64,000 bases of DNA from Cyrtodaria siliqua (Eukaryota > Mollusca > Bivalvia > Adapedonta > Hiatellidae), in the NCBI GenBank assembly GCA_037043455.1, contig JAWPHD010000235.1, forward strand, positions 124,001 through 188,000, in the 5' to 3' direction. The notes beneath the pieces were generated by a model that was given only the letters and a program-made list of their open reading frames with translations, ran no database searches and had not been told where the DNA came from. Below, in pieces: positions 37,197 through 48,745 of this stretch. Within the stretch, counting starts at the first letter, position 1. Each line of letters begins with the position of its first letter. The position numbers were made by a program, and so were the translations under genes.

Positions 37197-37434
37197 TATT
37201 GAGGCCCTGACATAATTTTATATAAGACTACAATGTGCAATGTTTCTTACAATTGCTAAATGTTCATTTTATTGTTTGGAATAGAAACATTAAAATACTG
37301 GCAGATTAAGAAGGTAAAATCTGCAAATTCAATACTAAAAATATTGAAATTAAATCATATTGGTACTGTTACACATACAATTTAGAAATAATTAAATCGG
37401 ATTTAAAATTGTTTGTCGGGGCCTCATAATATAA
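37197..37434. mobile_element. MITE with GAGGCCC(T/C)GACA terminal inverted repeats
   Basis: ATTGAGGCCCTGACATAATT at the left is an imperfect inverted match of AATTGTTTGTCGGGGCCTCA at the right. It is 238 bp with no coding capacity. Flanks 36811-37196 and 37435-38344 show no gene, although a GCCGCCATTTTGAA word occurs at 37840. Confidence 0.65.
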
Positions 37435-38344
37435 CGGTACATACCAATCTCCAATTTTGCATGAAATTCTCGTACTTCTAACAATGCATGAAAAAAACAA
37501 TCATAATTATGCCCCCACTATTTCTATAGGATGGATTAGGCTGGTGGGATGTCTTTAAATCCTGGAATTGTGAAGTATTCACTTGCAATTATCCATAGTT
37601 CATTCAACCGTAAATCAACACAACAAATTACTGCCGACTTGGCCTGTTGTGATTTTTAATAAGCGTCTAGGGCGGCTGATTTTTACCGTAAACATGCTAA
37701 AGGAAAGGCAGAAAAAGTGTTTAAAGGTTGACTCACTGACATTTTATTCGGAGCAGGAAATAACTATATCCGGGAGTAGAAAATATTCATGTTTTACGTT
37801 TCTGTTATTGATTTTCAGTTTTGCTTATTTAGCTTGTAGCCGCCATTTTGAATAATGTGTGTTTTGAGTGAGAAAAAAGGGTGACCATCTTTCAAAACGG
37901 TCTCAAAAAATGGGTAGTCATGCATTTTGCCGACATTTTCAGGAAAGGTAGTAGAGGTACTGATCTATCATTCCTGTTAATTTAAGCCAAATTAGTGACA
38001 ACACATTTTTTGTGACCGTTTTGAGAAATCGGCAATTTTGCAGTTTCAAAAACCTCAAAATTTCCGATCTTCACATTTGAACAGCGATTTAGGCTATGTA
38101 AAATATGCCAATAGTAGTCAAAACGAATGCTATGGGGATGTTTAACGTATAAACTTACTTTATTCATTGTCTGTGTTGTTTTTGCATTCAAAATTGGCTT
38201 AAGCTAAAGTTTTTTAAAAGACAACTGCATTTCCGCGTAACTGCACGTGAGTGCAAATTGGGACTACTTCGTGTTAAAACACTTGAAACTCAAAAGTGAG
38301 TTATGCGGTGTGTGCGCGTGAAAAGCTTCAGCTGCTGCTGCACT

Positions 38345-38801
38345 GATTGAAAAGCATATCTTTCTATTTAACATATGATATGAACATTATGTTTTATAAT
38401 GATTACATCATGTCTACATTTGATTATTGCTGTACTGTTTGGGGTAAAGGCAAAAAATCGAAGATAAAATACATAAGCTTCAGAAAAAAGCAGCTAGAAT
38501 AATATTAAACAAATCTTTTCGAACTAATTCTAAGGTTATGTTCATTGAACTTCAGTGGCTTTCTTTTCATAACATATGTCATTATCATACTGGTGAGTTG
38601 ATATATAAAGAAAGACAAAAATATCGGACAGGGAAAGCAGCATTCAAGGACGACAGTCAACCACAAAACACAAAAACAAACACGCACACAGACAAACGAG
38701 AAGGCAAAAGTAATAAAAAATGCAAACGACATCAAAAACACAAAATGGTTGACAATAGGGCTACCGCCTTGGAACGGTCAGTGGCAACAAAGGCCACTGG
38801 T

Positions 38802-38833
<32 letters not shown>

Positions 38834-39295
38834 ACCGATTCTAGGGTGCACCAAACCTCACACACCCTACTGTCATCCCATTAAAACAGGACAGTGTAAA
38901 TAAAAAAATCCCCGCCATGATCTAATCTCTAACCAACAAGGCAGCATCAATAGGCAATATAAGTAAAACTATAAGTCAGTATATACCAATCTAACTCCTA
39001 ATTACATATCACAACTTTTGACATTCTCATGTAATAATAGGTATAATCTGCGATCAGCTACACAAAATAATCTTGTTACACAAAAACCTCAAACTAAATA
39101 CATGAAAGACACATTTAGCGACTTTGGTCGACACGTTTGGAATTTGAATGTTAACCTTTTTTGTTAGTGTATTTAAAAAACACTAAATGTTTGTTACAGA
39201 AGGTCGCTTTGAAAATATGATGTTTATTTCATGATATTATGTCATAATGTGTTAACCTTTTTTAAATAAAGAAGTTATTATTATTATTATTATCA
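38345..39295 (+). pseudogene. LINE 3' fragment (C-terminal part and tail), interrupted
   Basis: Plus-strand text encodes STFDYCCTVWGKGKK, then after a frameshift KIHKLQKKAARIILNKSFRT and FIELQWLSFHNICHYHTGEL, the usual region downstream of RT in CR1/L2/Jockey-like LINEs. About 38610-38930 is foreign sequence with a 28-nt poly-G run (38802-38829). LINE text resumes with YNLRSATQNNLV and TFSDFGRHVWNLN, ending at TAAATAAAGAAG plus TTA repeats (39269-39295). It begins where the 30.5 kb RT fragment stops, so the two may be parts of one copy or independent pieces. Confidence 0.72.
38802..38829. repeat. Poly-G run of 28 nt
   Basis: An uninterrupted G homopolymer inside the segment that splits the LINE fragment. 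Its length is likely to be unstable or misassembled. Confidence 0.9.
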
Positions 39296-39758
39296 TTATG
39301 ATTAAACTATAAAAAATGGATTCGGTTGGTATTTTTATTTCTGTGGTTAAACCGCCTCCGAAAAACACGAAAGTCACCACAACATTTTTGGTGGCAGCCA
39401 AAATTTAATATATCACGCTACCATTTAATTAAACTAGAACTTTGATGATTATTCATCTGCGGGAAATTAAATAAATTTAAACACTGTTCTCATTTTTTTT
39501 ATTTTTTTTATTTTTCAATATTTGAAACAATATGGAAAGAGAAATGGTCTTGACACGGCATAGAGCGCGTGAAGAAAATGACAATTTGCAAATGGAACAG
39601 GAAAGAGAAATGCAAATACAAAGAGACTTAGAAATGTCAAGAAATGTAGAATGCAATGATAGAAGTGCAAAATGCAATGATGAGCATAATCATACAATTT
39701 CTAATGAAATGAAACAAGCTCATTTTTTCAAATGAATAGGGAAATAAACAATAACAAA

Positions 39759-39999
39759 ATGCAGTTAAAGCGAAAACACAATATATACATGCAAATTTCA
39801 AGGACAGCTGAATATAATGGAAAAAGAATGGTGTGATTTGATCTTCGCCGCACAAACCCATATGTAATGTTCATTGAAAGAATATATAAAGATGAGGTTC
39901 TCTGGAGAAATGTTCTACCAAAGCTGCAAGCCTTTTACTACAAGTTCCTTCTGTCGGTGTTGGCTTATCCCAGGCATAAAACGTATTTAGGAATCAGAA
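39759..39999 (+). pseudogene. YqaJ-like (lambda exonuclease fold) nuclease remnant
   Basis: In one frame: MQLKRKHNIYTCKFQGQLNI then EWCDLIFAAQTH; after a frame change at about 39857: FIERIYKDEVLWRNVLPKLQ then AFYYKFLLSVLAYPRHKTYL. The QGQL motif, the WCDL block and the ERI..D..W..MLPKL..FY..LLP order match the C-terminal half of YqaJ-type nuclease domains, abundant in bivalve mobile-element-like genes. The upstream catalytic half is not recognisable; the Glu/Lys-rich frame at 39532-39735 may or may not belong to it. Broken, so non-functional here. Confidence 0.5.
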
Positions 40000-40179
40000 A
40001 ACTACAAACACATGTTTTCATTTTAATTCTTATCCTTTGGCCACATGGAAACCATTTCAATGAAAAGTGATGATTTCAGGAAACGAACGTCTAATGTCAA
40101 AGTGGAAAAATGATGTGGTTTGTTAACATTGTTATCACGCTATTATCTAGTTATATTAAACAAACAATCAAATATTTAC

Positions 40180-40342
40180 CTTCATAATTTCAGTAACTTC
40201 TTCATTGACAACACAGAAATCAAGCAGGAAGACCACAGCACATGTTGAGTCAATTCCTCCAGCAAGTGTAGCATCAACCAGTTCTACTCTGGTATTGTTA
40301 GAAGCATTGTATTGTATGTATGGTACTGTTTTTACATGACCA
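40180..40342 (-). CDS. Putative internal coding exon of an unrecognised gene
   Basis: On the minus strand an acceptor-like TTATTTGTTCATGTAG precedes 40342 and a clean GTAAAT donor follows ATGAAG at 40180. The 163 nt encode HVKTVPYIQYNASNN, TRVELVDATLAGGIDSTCAV and VFLLDFCVVNEEVTEIMK with no stop. A later acceptor at 40326 (AAAACAG) would shorten it by 17 nt. The donor is phase 0 and matches the exon-like block at 33772-33882. The mixed, protein-like composition supports coding. I do not recognise the family, and upstream exons were not found. Confidence 0.48.
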
Positions 40343-40523
40343 CTACATGAACAAATAAATATATAAAGTATTTATTGGAAAATTAACACTATTTTTTCCT
40401 CAGGATTTATGAAGCAAATGTAAATATACATGTGCACCCACCCATTAAACCTATACTGATGTTGTACTTTCATGGGCAACATCAAGGTTCATATACTGAA
40501 TACTAAAGCTACCTTTACCACAC

Positions 40524-40819
40524 TGCGGTGGTGGCATAGTGGTAGAGCAGCGACGCACCGCATGCATGAATTAGTGGGTGATACCAAACAAAATGTATAC
40601 ATATGGTAATAGTACCCCCTCGCTTGATGCTCAGCATATAACTGGAAGTTCTAGGACTAGTCTGCTCTTTGTCAGTATAATGTGACTGGGTGTGGTATGA
40701 TGATCATGATCATGAGCATACAGCTGAGCTGTTGAATGGTACAAGAGGTCACCGTCGTGACTGAACCCTTGTTTAAAGCGGCGTTAAATCCCAAACATAC
40801 ATACATAAATACATACATA
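40524..40819 (+). mobile_element. tRNA-like SINE (family C) with ACATACAT tail
   Basis: The head GGTGGCATAGTGGTAGAGCA is an A-box-like tRNA region. The body ends CGGCGTTAAATCCCAAACAT followed by ACATACATA repeats, the ending style of many molluscan SINEs. The B box is degenerate. 40820-41580 shows only a GT microsatellite (41048-41072). Confidence 0.6.
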
Positions 40820-41580
40820 CCACAGCAAGGTACAGCGCCAATTTCATGCTTATATTGTTTTAGTGTGAAAGAATGTAACTTGTCTTAATGGCTAGTATAC
40901 AAACATAAACAGAACATTATTGTATTCATTTAAAAGTTTGTTAAATTTGTGTTTTGCTTGTGAACAATCCTTTAGAAAAGCCAAACAAATTATTATACAT
41001 ATTTGTTGAAACTCCTTAATAGAAATTTTAAATTGGTCATTGTGTGTGGATTGTGTGTGTGTGTGTGTGTGTAAAGGGTATATAGCATTGCCTATGTACG
41101 CCCCTCAAATTATTATTTTGTCCGTCTCGAAAAATTTGTCAACATATTTGAGAATTTACATATTAACCTTTCATATCAACAGGTGCATATCAATTTGGCG
41201 TCAACATTAATGTTGCAGTACCGCTGCTGTTACAGCCGTTCTTTCGTCAACTTTTAATTTAAAGTCACTCTCCCGCCAACAACAGGCAAATTTTCCAACA
41301 AATGTAAACCGTTTTTAACCCTACTAACTATAAGGTACATGTATATATGTAACTTACAGATGTTGCAAATCTGAACTCGACAACATAATATAATCGCCAA
41401 AAGCAGCCAGGCAAAACATCACCTTATCGTGCTTTCAATTATGAGTTACCAACTCTAATAAAACTCAAAATAACGAAGTGGCGGATGTTTCAATACTTAT
41501 ATATTTATTTACAAAAACACATTCTTAAAGACTTATTTATAGCTGATGTTGTTAATACGGGTTTTGTAATCCCATTTTAG

Positions 41581-41700
41581 GCAAAGACGGATCTCCTTCT
41601 GCAGTATATGATGTGAAGTATGATGGTAAAGATGGTGCTTTGGAAGTTGAAAATCTATATGAGGACCTGAAAAACGGTTCCTTGCAATTCGTCGATAAAG
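41581..41700 (+). CDS. Putative 120-bp symmetric coding exon, gene unrecognised
   Basis: CCCATTTTAG precedes 41581 and GTAGGA follows 41700. Only one plus-strand frame is open across all 120 nt; it starts after two bases and leaves one base (phase 1-1). It reads KDGSPSAVYDVKYDGKDG, then ALEVENLYEDLKNGSLQFVDK. The charged, Tyr-rich composition looks like a small beta-rich module, but I cannot name the family. A YqaJ-like remnant lies 1.6 kb upstream on the same strand. 41701-42560 shows no partner exon. Confidence 0.42.
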
Positions 41701-42566
41701 GTAGGAAATACAATCATATATTTTCACACAAAGTCACATTAACAGCTTTGTCTTATTGTGAAACAACGTGAATAACATTATAAAACATATCAAAATGTTA
41801 CTGACAGCAGTGCACTCTCAGTTAAATACATATTGAGGTGTCAAATCTGTATTAAAGGGAAGTAAATCAACAACAGATGTAAGGTTTATGAATATGACAT
41901 ACATGTTCATTATGTGCTTTTAGGCTTTTCCCATGTATATGTTCAGGAAATCTTCATTGACCTTAATATTAATATGCAAACTATAACTATGCAAATTCCT
42001 AAATAAATTTTGCATTTTCCTTTATTGTGGAAATGGCACTAACTGCACACCATACATACATTAGGAACTACTTTGTTACAGGAAAATACAGTGTTGAAAT
42101 TGAACTTTTTCACATACAGTGTGGCCAGAAAAATAAGGATTATAAAGTTGTCCTAAATTTCATAGCTTATTTCTCCTCTACATATTGTTCACAAACGAAT
42201 GGACTATTTAATAGTGTATTTGCTTTCAGAATAAAAACACCATATTGACTGTTTGGATGTATACAGAATGAAGTTATAAAAGTTTTTCTTTCTTGAACTG
42301 TTGAATTATTTACAAAATATAGTAAGTTTTATGATTGCTTGTTGATTTGATCAGTTGTTTTATAAATTGTTCGTCTTAAAACGAATCTTATAGTCTTTTA
42401 CGTTGTTTTAGAAAATCGATAGACGCTCATTTCCTACTGTATATGATCAGGCGCTCTTTAGAATATATAAGAAGTAGCGATAACTACCAGTAGAGGTCGT
42501 CCCAAACATTAGTATCTCTTATGACCGTCGGGTAGAACGCCTGTCACGGATTATACTCCTTAGAAA

Positions 42567-42616
42567 CACACACACACACACACACAACACACACACACAT
42601 GTCATTACACACAAAC
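42567..42616. repeat. CA microsatellite
   Basis: CA repeats, broken by an AACACAC step. Nearby 42610-42830 has a minus-strand open frame without recognisable features; 42797-42880 has two TA repeats. 42900-43339 shows nothing else. Confidence 0.85.
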
Positions 42617-43339
42617 ACACGTCATTCTGTGTTTGGCAGTCGTTGTTAACACTTCGATATAAAGCCAACTATTAAAAAAAAAATCAGGGTATTTCTTCCC
42701 GGACTTTAGGCAGTAGGTAAGGCACTTGTATATAGCCGCGTTCTCAACGAAGCAGGCTTCATTGAGAGGGTAAAATACCTGTTGCCATCGCCCAAATAGC
42801 CTTTTAAGTATATATATATACATTAAATAAGATCATAGGCAAGGCAGCCCAAGGAAATTTTATATATATATAGTTATAATAATTATCATCCATTATATTG
42901 TTTTCTTATTTATCAATCATTGACAAGCAAAGTTATACCATAGCTTCGGTTAGCATTGACCGCTCGACCGTACGTTACAATATGTTGTTTGGGTCTTGCC
43001 GCCATTTTGAAATTTTTAAAATAGTAACGTGTTATATGTTGATTGTGATCGACATCACCTATATGTTAAGATAATTAAAAAGATATTCCAGAAAAGGAAA
43101 AGGAGAAATAACCGAGAAAACTTCATCTTTTAATTTATACTATCTTATAACATGTATAACACGAATCAGTTCGCCAATAACAATCATAAAAAATCATACA
43201 ATCTTTAATCTTAACTATAGGAACAGCTCAAACCCTTTTGCTTACTAATGTTTTCGCCATTCAGTACGCATTACTTTGATTTCTTCATAAGGATCATCAT
43301 GCGGATGACAATCATCTCTATATAATATATTCACCATAA

Positions 43340-43850
43340 AAAACAAGTACCCACGTTTTTGCTGATATTCCCATAGGCCAGTTTTTGAGGGCGTAGGACA
43401 GCTTTATCAGCTCTTTAATTGAATAATGTTTGATGTTTTAAGCACACTTCACTGAGTACTACATATTCTTTGAAACAGTTTCAAATTTTGCCAATTTTGG
43501 ATACTATGGAAACCTTAAAGGGAGATAATTTGGTGATTTTTGATAATCAAAAGCTGCTACCTACACAATCGGTGTTGTGTTTTTCTGTGATTTTTTTTCG
43601 AAAGCAACGTATAGAGAATATTGTCTTGGACATATTGAGGTAGTGTTTGTAGATTTTATGTGTTTACCAAAAATGCATGGTTTAAGAAAAAGGGGTATAA
43701 CTCCCTTGTGTACGGAACTTTTCAGAAACCTATGTGTTGGTCGATCTAATTATTTTATATGCATCATTCATTATTTACTGTTTTTCTGTCTATATAATAA
43801 GGGAAAGAAAAAGGGGTACTTTTTTATTTTTGCTCAGTACATATAGTATT
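43340..43850. mobile_element. Longest copy of the TACTGAGCAAAAA MITE family
   Basis: The interior CCCATAGGCCAGTTTTTGAG, AATAATGTTTGATGTTTTAA, GAAACAGTTTCAAATTTTGC and CAATCGGTGTTGTGTTTTTC match the 20011-20368 copy. The right end TTTTTATTTTTGCTCAGTA is the expected TIR. The left TIR is degraded (AAAAAACAAGTACCC). The longer middle is not coding. 43851-44270 shows nothing further. Confidence 0.7.
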
Positions 43851-44363
43851 AATGTATGAAGTTTTGTATGAAAAAAGCGTAGTGTATGATTTTTGCCTAT
43901 AGCTGCACTTTGTACGGTGTGCATGAGGACGACCACACACCTATGCCAGGGAGAATAAACGGACCATCTAATGATAGCTAAACACATCCACTCATTCCGC
44001 TTCCCCATCCCCAACCCTATTTCGAACGGTTGGTATTGCATTTGGGGTTACTGGATTTTCGAACAAAAAATGGTTTATATTGTCGGGTGTGTAAAATACC
44101 GATTCACTTTGTTTTATCCCACGAATAAGAGCTGAGATTCAGAACGTGTACCCTAAACTGGATATGACCTATATTTGGAAAAAAGTGGTCAACGCCAAAC
44201 AAAAATGAGTTCACCATGTCGGGTCGATAACAAGAACATACTGATGCACTTTGATCAATTTCCCACCATTAGAACTTATACCACAATAGCCTAAATACAC
44301 ACTATGCATCGTGTAATACCCGAGGATATACACAGCATATGTTGTTATTGTGGTATAAATACA

Positions 44364-44454
44364 ATAGAGCATGAGTCTTGCACGTGTACGGACGATAATG
44401 CACTCGCTAACGCTCGTATTATCTCCCCGTACACGTGCAAAACTCATGCTCTAT
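44364..44454. repeat. ~38-bp-arm imperfect palindrome
   Basis: ATAGAGCATGAGTCTTGCAC with GTGTACGG (from 44364) is mirrored by CCGTACACGTGCAAAACTCA with TGCTCTAT (ending 44454), around CACTCGCTAACGCTCG. A shorter outer pair (TATACCACAAT near 44278 and ATTGTGGTATA near 44347) suggests a small foldback element. 44455-44817 contains a doubled TATATTTCGATCTA word and no gene. Confidence 0.75.
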
Positions 44455-44817
44455 CCTATACTTATACCCTTAACCGTGTGTGGCCAATATTTTGTGAGAA
44501 AGTAGGTCGACGCAACGTTAAAGTCAGGTCAATATAAGGAACATACCGATGTGGTTTGATCGATATCCCAGCAATAGAGTAGGATTCAAAAAGTGTACAC
44601 TTAGCCGGACGTTAGCTATATTTCGATCTATATTTCGATCTACACGACACAACGTGTTCGAACTATATGGTCAATGTGAGACATTGACCTATTTTTCGTC
44701 CTCAGTTAATTTAGGTTTACTAACATCAGTCATACATCTTTCAAACGTCATGGACACAACCATCTACAGGACAGCAACATGTACATAATAAAAGGTCAAC
44801 ATACATTTTACTGATTT

Positions 44818-47800
44818 TTAGCTCTACTGGCCGAAGACGATGGCAAGTTTTCCATCGTCCGTCCGTCGTCCGTCCGTTAACGTTTGTTTTGTTTACGCTA
44901 TAGGGATTTCATTATTAATCGGATCTTTAAGAAACGTTGTGAGTGTCTTTATATCAATGGGAGCTCGGATGAGTTCGAAAAGCAGCCAGATCGGATTATA
45001 AAACCAGAGTTATGGCCCATGTTTTGCTGAAAAATGCCATAGTAAGCCTTGTTTACACTCTCTCACCTTCATTTTGTATTTGATCTTTACGAAACGTTGC
45101 CAGTGTATTTATATCAATGAAATCTCGGATGATTAAAAAACCAGCCAGATCGGACTAGAAACACGGGAGCCTTTGATTTATTGAAAAATGTGTTAAACTT
45201 TTGATGTCAAATCTCTAGCACATTCATTTTTCATCCGATCTGATACCAGATTGTTAAGATCAATGAAAGCTCGGACGAGTTAAAAATCTAGCCAGATATG
45301 ACCAGTAACAGTTATTGCCCTTGATTTTCTAAAATATGATATAATTTGGACTCGTTAACACGATCTGGCCTTAATTGTCCATTCAATAACTTTTGTTTGG
45401 AATAAGATATTGCAATGAAACTCGCAGGGTAGGTAGCTAATAGGGAAAGAAAGGGTCATGGTCAATGTTTTTGTTACTAAAAATAGAAAAATGGTTTCCG
45501 CTCAATAACGTTTGTTTGGAGTGAGGTAGTTTGACGACACTTACTGGGTAGGTGGTAGCTTCTGCAGAAAGGAAGGTTGGAATTGAAATTGGGGTCACTG
45601 GGTTCAAGGTCAAGGTCACTTTTACTAAAAATAGAAAAATATCATCTGTTCAATAACATTTGTTAGGAATGAGGTTTTGCAATGAAACTTGCTAGGTTTA
45701 TAGCTTATAAAGAAAGGAGGGTTGGAATTGCGTTTGGGACCACTGGGGTCAAGGTCAAGGCCACTGTTACTAGAAATAGAAAAATGGTTTTCGCTTAATA
45801 ACTTTTGTTTGGAGTGAGATATTGTGACGAAACTTGCTGGGTTGGTAGCCTCTGTGGAAAGGAAAGAGGAGATTGAAATACGGTTCACTGGGTTCAATGG
45901 CAGTGTCAATGTTACTATCAATAGAAAAATGGTTTCTGCTCAATAAATTTTGTTAAGAATGAGATATTGCAATGAAATTTTCAGGGTATGTAACTTATAT
46001 AAAAAAGACGGTTGGGATTGCGTTTAGGGCTACTAGGGTCAAGGTCAAGGTCATTGTTACTAAAAAAGAAAAATGGTTTCTGGAGTTATGTATTCCGACG
46101 AAACTTGCAGGGATGGTAGCCTATATGGAAAGGAAGGTTGGTATTGCATTTCGGGTTACTGGATTCAAGTTACTAAAATAGAAAAATGGTTTCGGCTCAA
46201 TAACTTGTCAGGAGTGAGGTACTGAGGCGAAACTTGCTGGGTTGGTAGCTTTTATGGAAAGAAAAGTTGGGATTGCATTTGGGGTCACTGGGTTTAAGGT
46301 CAAGTCACTGTTACTAAAAATAGAAAAAATGGTTTCCGCTCAATAACTTGTCAGGAATAAGGTATTGCAATGAAACTTTCAGGAATGTAACTTATAAAGA
46401 ACAGAAGATTAGGATTGCGTTGAGGCTACTAGGGTCAAGGTCAAGGTCACTGTTACTAAAAGGTAAAAAGTTTTCCGCTAAGTAACTTATATTAGGAGTG
46501 ATGTATTGCGAAGAAACTTGCAGGATAGGTAGCTTATATAGAAAGGAAGGTTGGTTTTGCATTTGGGGCTACTGGATTCAAGGTCAAGGTCGCTGTTACT
46601 AAAAATAGAAAAATGGTTTCGGCTCAATAACTTTTGTTAGGAGTAAGGTATCGCACTTTTTGTTGAACCCGATTTTCTTTTTGCACATGAGATAGATCTC
46701 GACTTAGTGATCAAAATGTGTGTCAGTTCTTCTGTCCATGCGTTAGTCAATGCGTCCGATTTCATTTCTTAATATCTTCTTCATTAAATGCAGGATTTAC
46801 ACCAAACCCCACCATGATGTTCCTTATATGCATCTGACATCATTTGCAACATGTTGGGTCGTTGTGACCTACTTTCGACGAAATATATGTCACGTCCGGT
46901 CTCCGCTACGACATGTGTATCTATCTTCTTTCTTTTTAGGATTTTCACCAAACTTCACTTTGATGTTCCTTATATGCATATTAAATCATGTGCAAAATGT
47001 TGGGTCGTTGTGACCTACTTTCGACGAAATATAGGTCATGTAAGTTTGTGCTACGGCATGTGTATCTTGCCTCTTTCTTGCAGGAGTTTCACCAAACTTC
47101 ACCGGAATGTTCCTTATATGCATCCTATCTCATGTGCAAAATTTTGGGTTGCTGTGACCTACTTTTGATTAATTTAGTTCATGTCCCATCGCCGCTACGA
47201 CATGCGTATCTTGCTTTTTGATCGAGGATTTTCACCAAACTTCACCAGAATTTCCTTATATGCCTCTTACATCATGTGCAGAATTTACGGTCGCTGTGAC
47301 CTACTTTTCACAAAATAAAGGTCATGTACGGTCTCCGCTACAACATGCTTATCTTGCTTCTTTCTTTCAGGACTTTCACCAAACTTCCCAAGAATGTTCC
47401 TTATATGCATCTAACGTCATTTGCAAAATGTCAGGTCACTGTGACGTACTTTGACAAAATATAGAGCACGTCCAGTCTCTGCTGCGACATACGTATCTTG
47501 CTTTTTTCTCGCAGGATTTTTACCAAACCTCACCAGAATGTTCCTTATATGCATTTAACATCATGTGCAAAATTTAGGGTTGCTGTGACCTACTTTCGAC
47601 GAAATATAGGTCACATCCTGTCTCCGCTAAAACATGCATAATTTGACCTTGATCACAGTAACCCTCAAATGCAATTCCAAGCTTCCTTTCCATATAAGCT
47701 ACCTATCCTGCAAGTATCATCGCAATACCTCATTCCTAACAAAAGTTATTGAGCGGAAACCATTTAAATGCATCACTGTTAATGACATTAATTTAAAGTT

Positions 47801-47957
47801 TTGGGATTGGCATTAGTGTTGGTCAAATAAAAAACCTAGACCTTTATAAATAGGGCTTCTAGTTTAAAAGAAGTACTGATGGAAATTTTAGGACGACAAC
47901 CTTATATGTCAGAACCATTTTAGCCAGTAGAGCGTCTACATGCCCTGTTGTGCCTCT
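44818..47957. mobile_element. Pearl-like element 4 with two tandem-repeat arrays
   Basis: The left end AGCTCTACTGGCCGAAGACG is followed by CCGTCCGTCGTCCGTCCG. The right end TTTTAGCCAGTAGAGCGTCT is its inverted counterpart and then ends in GTGCCTCTTG. Array one (about 45425-46650) has roughly nine ~145-bp units with GGTCAAGGTCACTGTTACTA and ATAGAAAAATGGTTTC. Array two (46740-47640) has about six ~145-bp units with TTCACCAAACTTCACC, TGTTCCTTATATGCAT and GTGACCTACTTTCGACGA. An inverted array-one unit follows (47640-47770). Open frames inside are repeat by-products. 47958-48370 shows no gene. Confidence 0.7.
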
Positions 47958-48391
47958 TGTTTTATATGTGACTGATGCATTGAAGCGGGACATATGGGTC
48001 CCGTGGATACTTTTTCTAGTTGTGTGGCTTGTCTCTTAGGAGGCTAGCCCAACTGCATGTGACATGTGGTGTGCCATCGATACTATTTCTGGTGCAGTGT
48101 CTTATAAACCGAATATAGACGGTTTATTGCATTCAACATTGTTCGACATCATTGTATAATTTTGCTTGTAACTTGTATATGGAACGAAACAACTTATATC
48201 TACACACGATATATACCACAATCAAAATAATCAATATTTGACCTAGTTTATAAAATATGAAATACAGTTGTTTTTCATTCCAAGATAGACTCAGATGACA
48301 GATCAGAGAAAATGAACTAAACGCTATCGTCTATGTGTGTCCTATATAAAATCACTAACACAACACACCACAGATATTGTCACAATCAAAC

Positions 48392-48397
48392 TTTATT
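48392..48397 (-). promoter_or_regulatory. Polyadenylation signal candidate for CPTP
   Basis: AATAAA on the minus strand, about 350 nt downstream of the CPTP stop. It would give a 3' UTR of roughly 360-375 nt. It is the first clear signal seen in that direction, though the exact cleavage site is not visible. Confidence 0.5.
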
Positions 48398-48583
48398 TGT
48401 GATAACATCTTAAGTAAATAATTATACTATAGAAATGAACACATTAATTAACACATATATTAACATACATTTTCAATACAGATATGAATCAAGAAATGCC
48501 CATAGTAAAGACAATGAAAGACAGCAAAGGACAGTTCATCTTTGATTTTGTTTTGAATTTCTTTTGTATTAAAGAAAGTATTG

Positions 48584-48695
48584 CATATGTAGTTGCATGT
48601 CACACAAGTTAACATACACATATGTAATTACACGTCACACACGTTCATATACACATATGTAATTACACGTCACACACGTTCATATACACATGCAG
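48584..48695. repeat. 35-bp tandem repeat, about three copies
   Basis: Units containing ACATATGTAATTACACGTCA and CACACGTTCATATAC are repeated with a 35-bp period; the first copy is diverged. It falls in the predicted CPTP 3' UTR. Confidence 0.8.
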
Positions 48696-48745
48696 ACGTT
48701 AGACAACCCAGTTTGCTATTTAACGTCAGGCAGATGGTTATTGTT

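Noticed and set aside
42605..42823. 72-codon minus-strand frame
   Set aside because: Ends in a CA microsatellite and a TA repeat; no splice sites or family resemblance could be supported.
45437..47816. Series of 60-105 codon frames on both strands
   Set aside because: All repeat with the 145-bp arrays of pearl-like element 4; no conserved domain.
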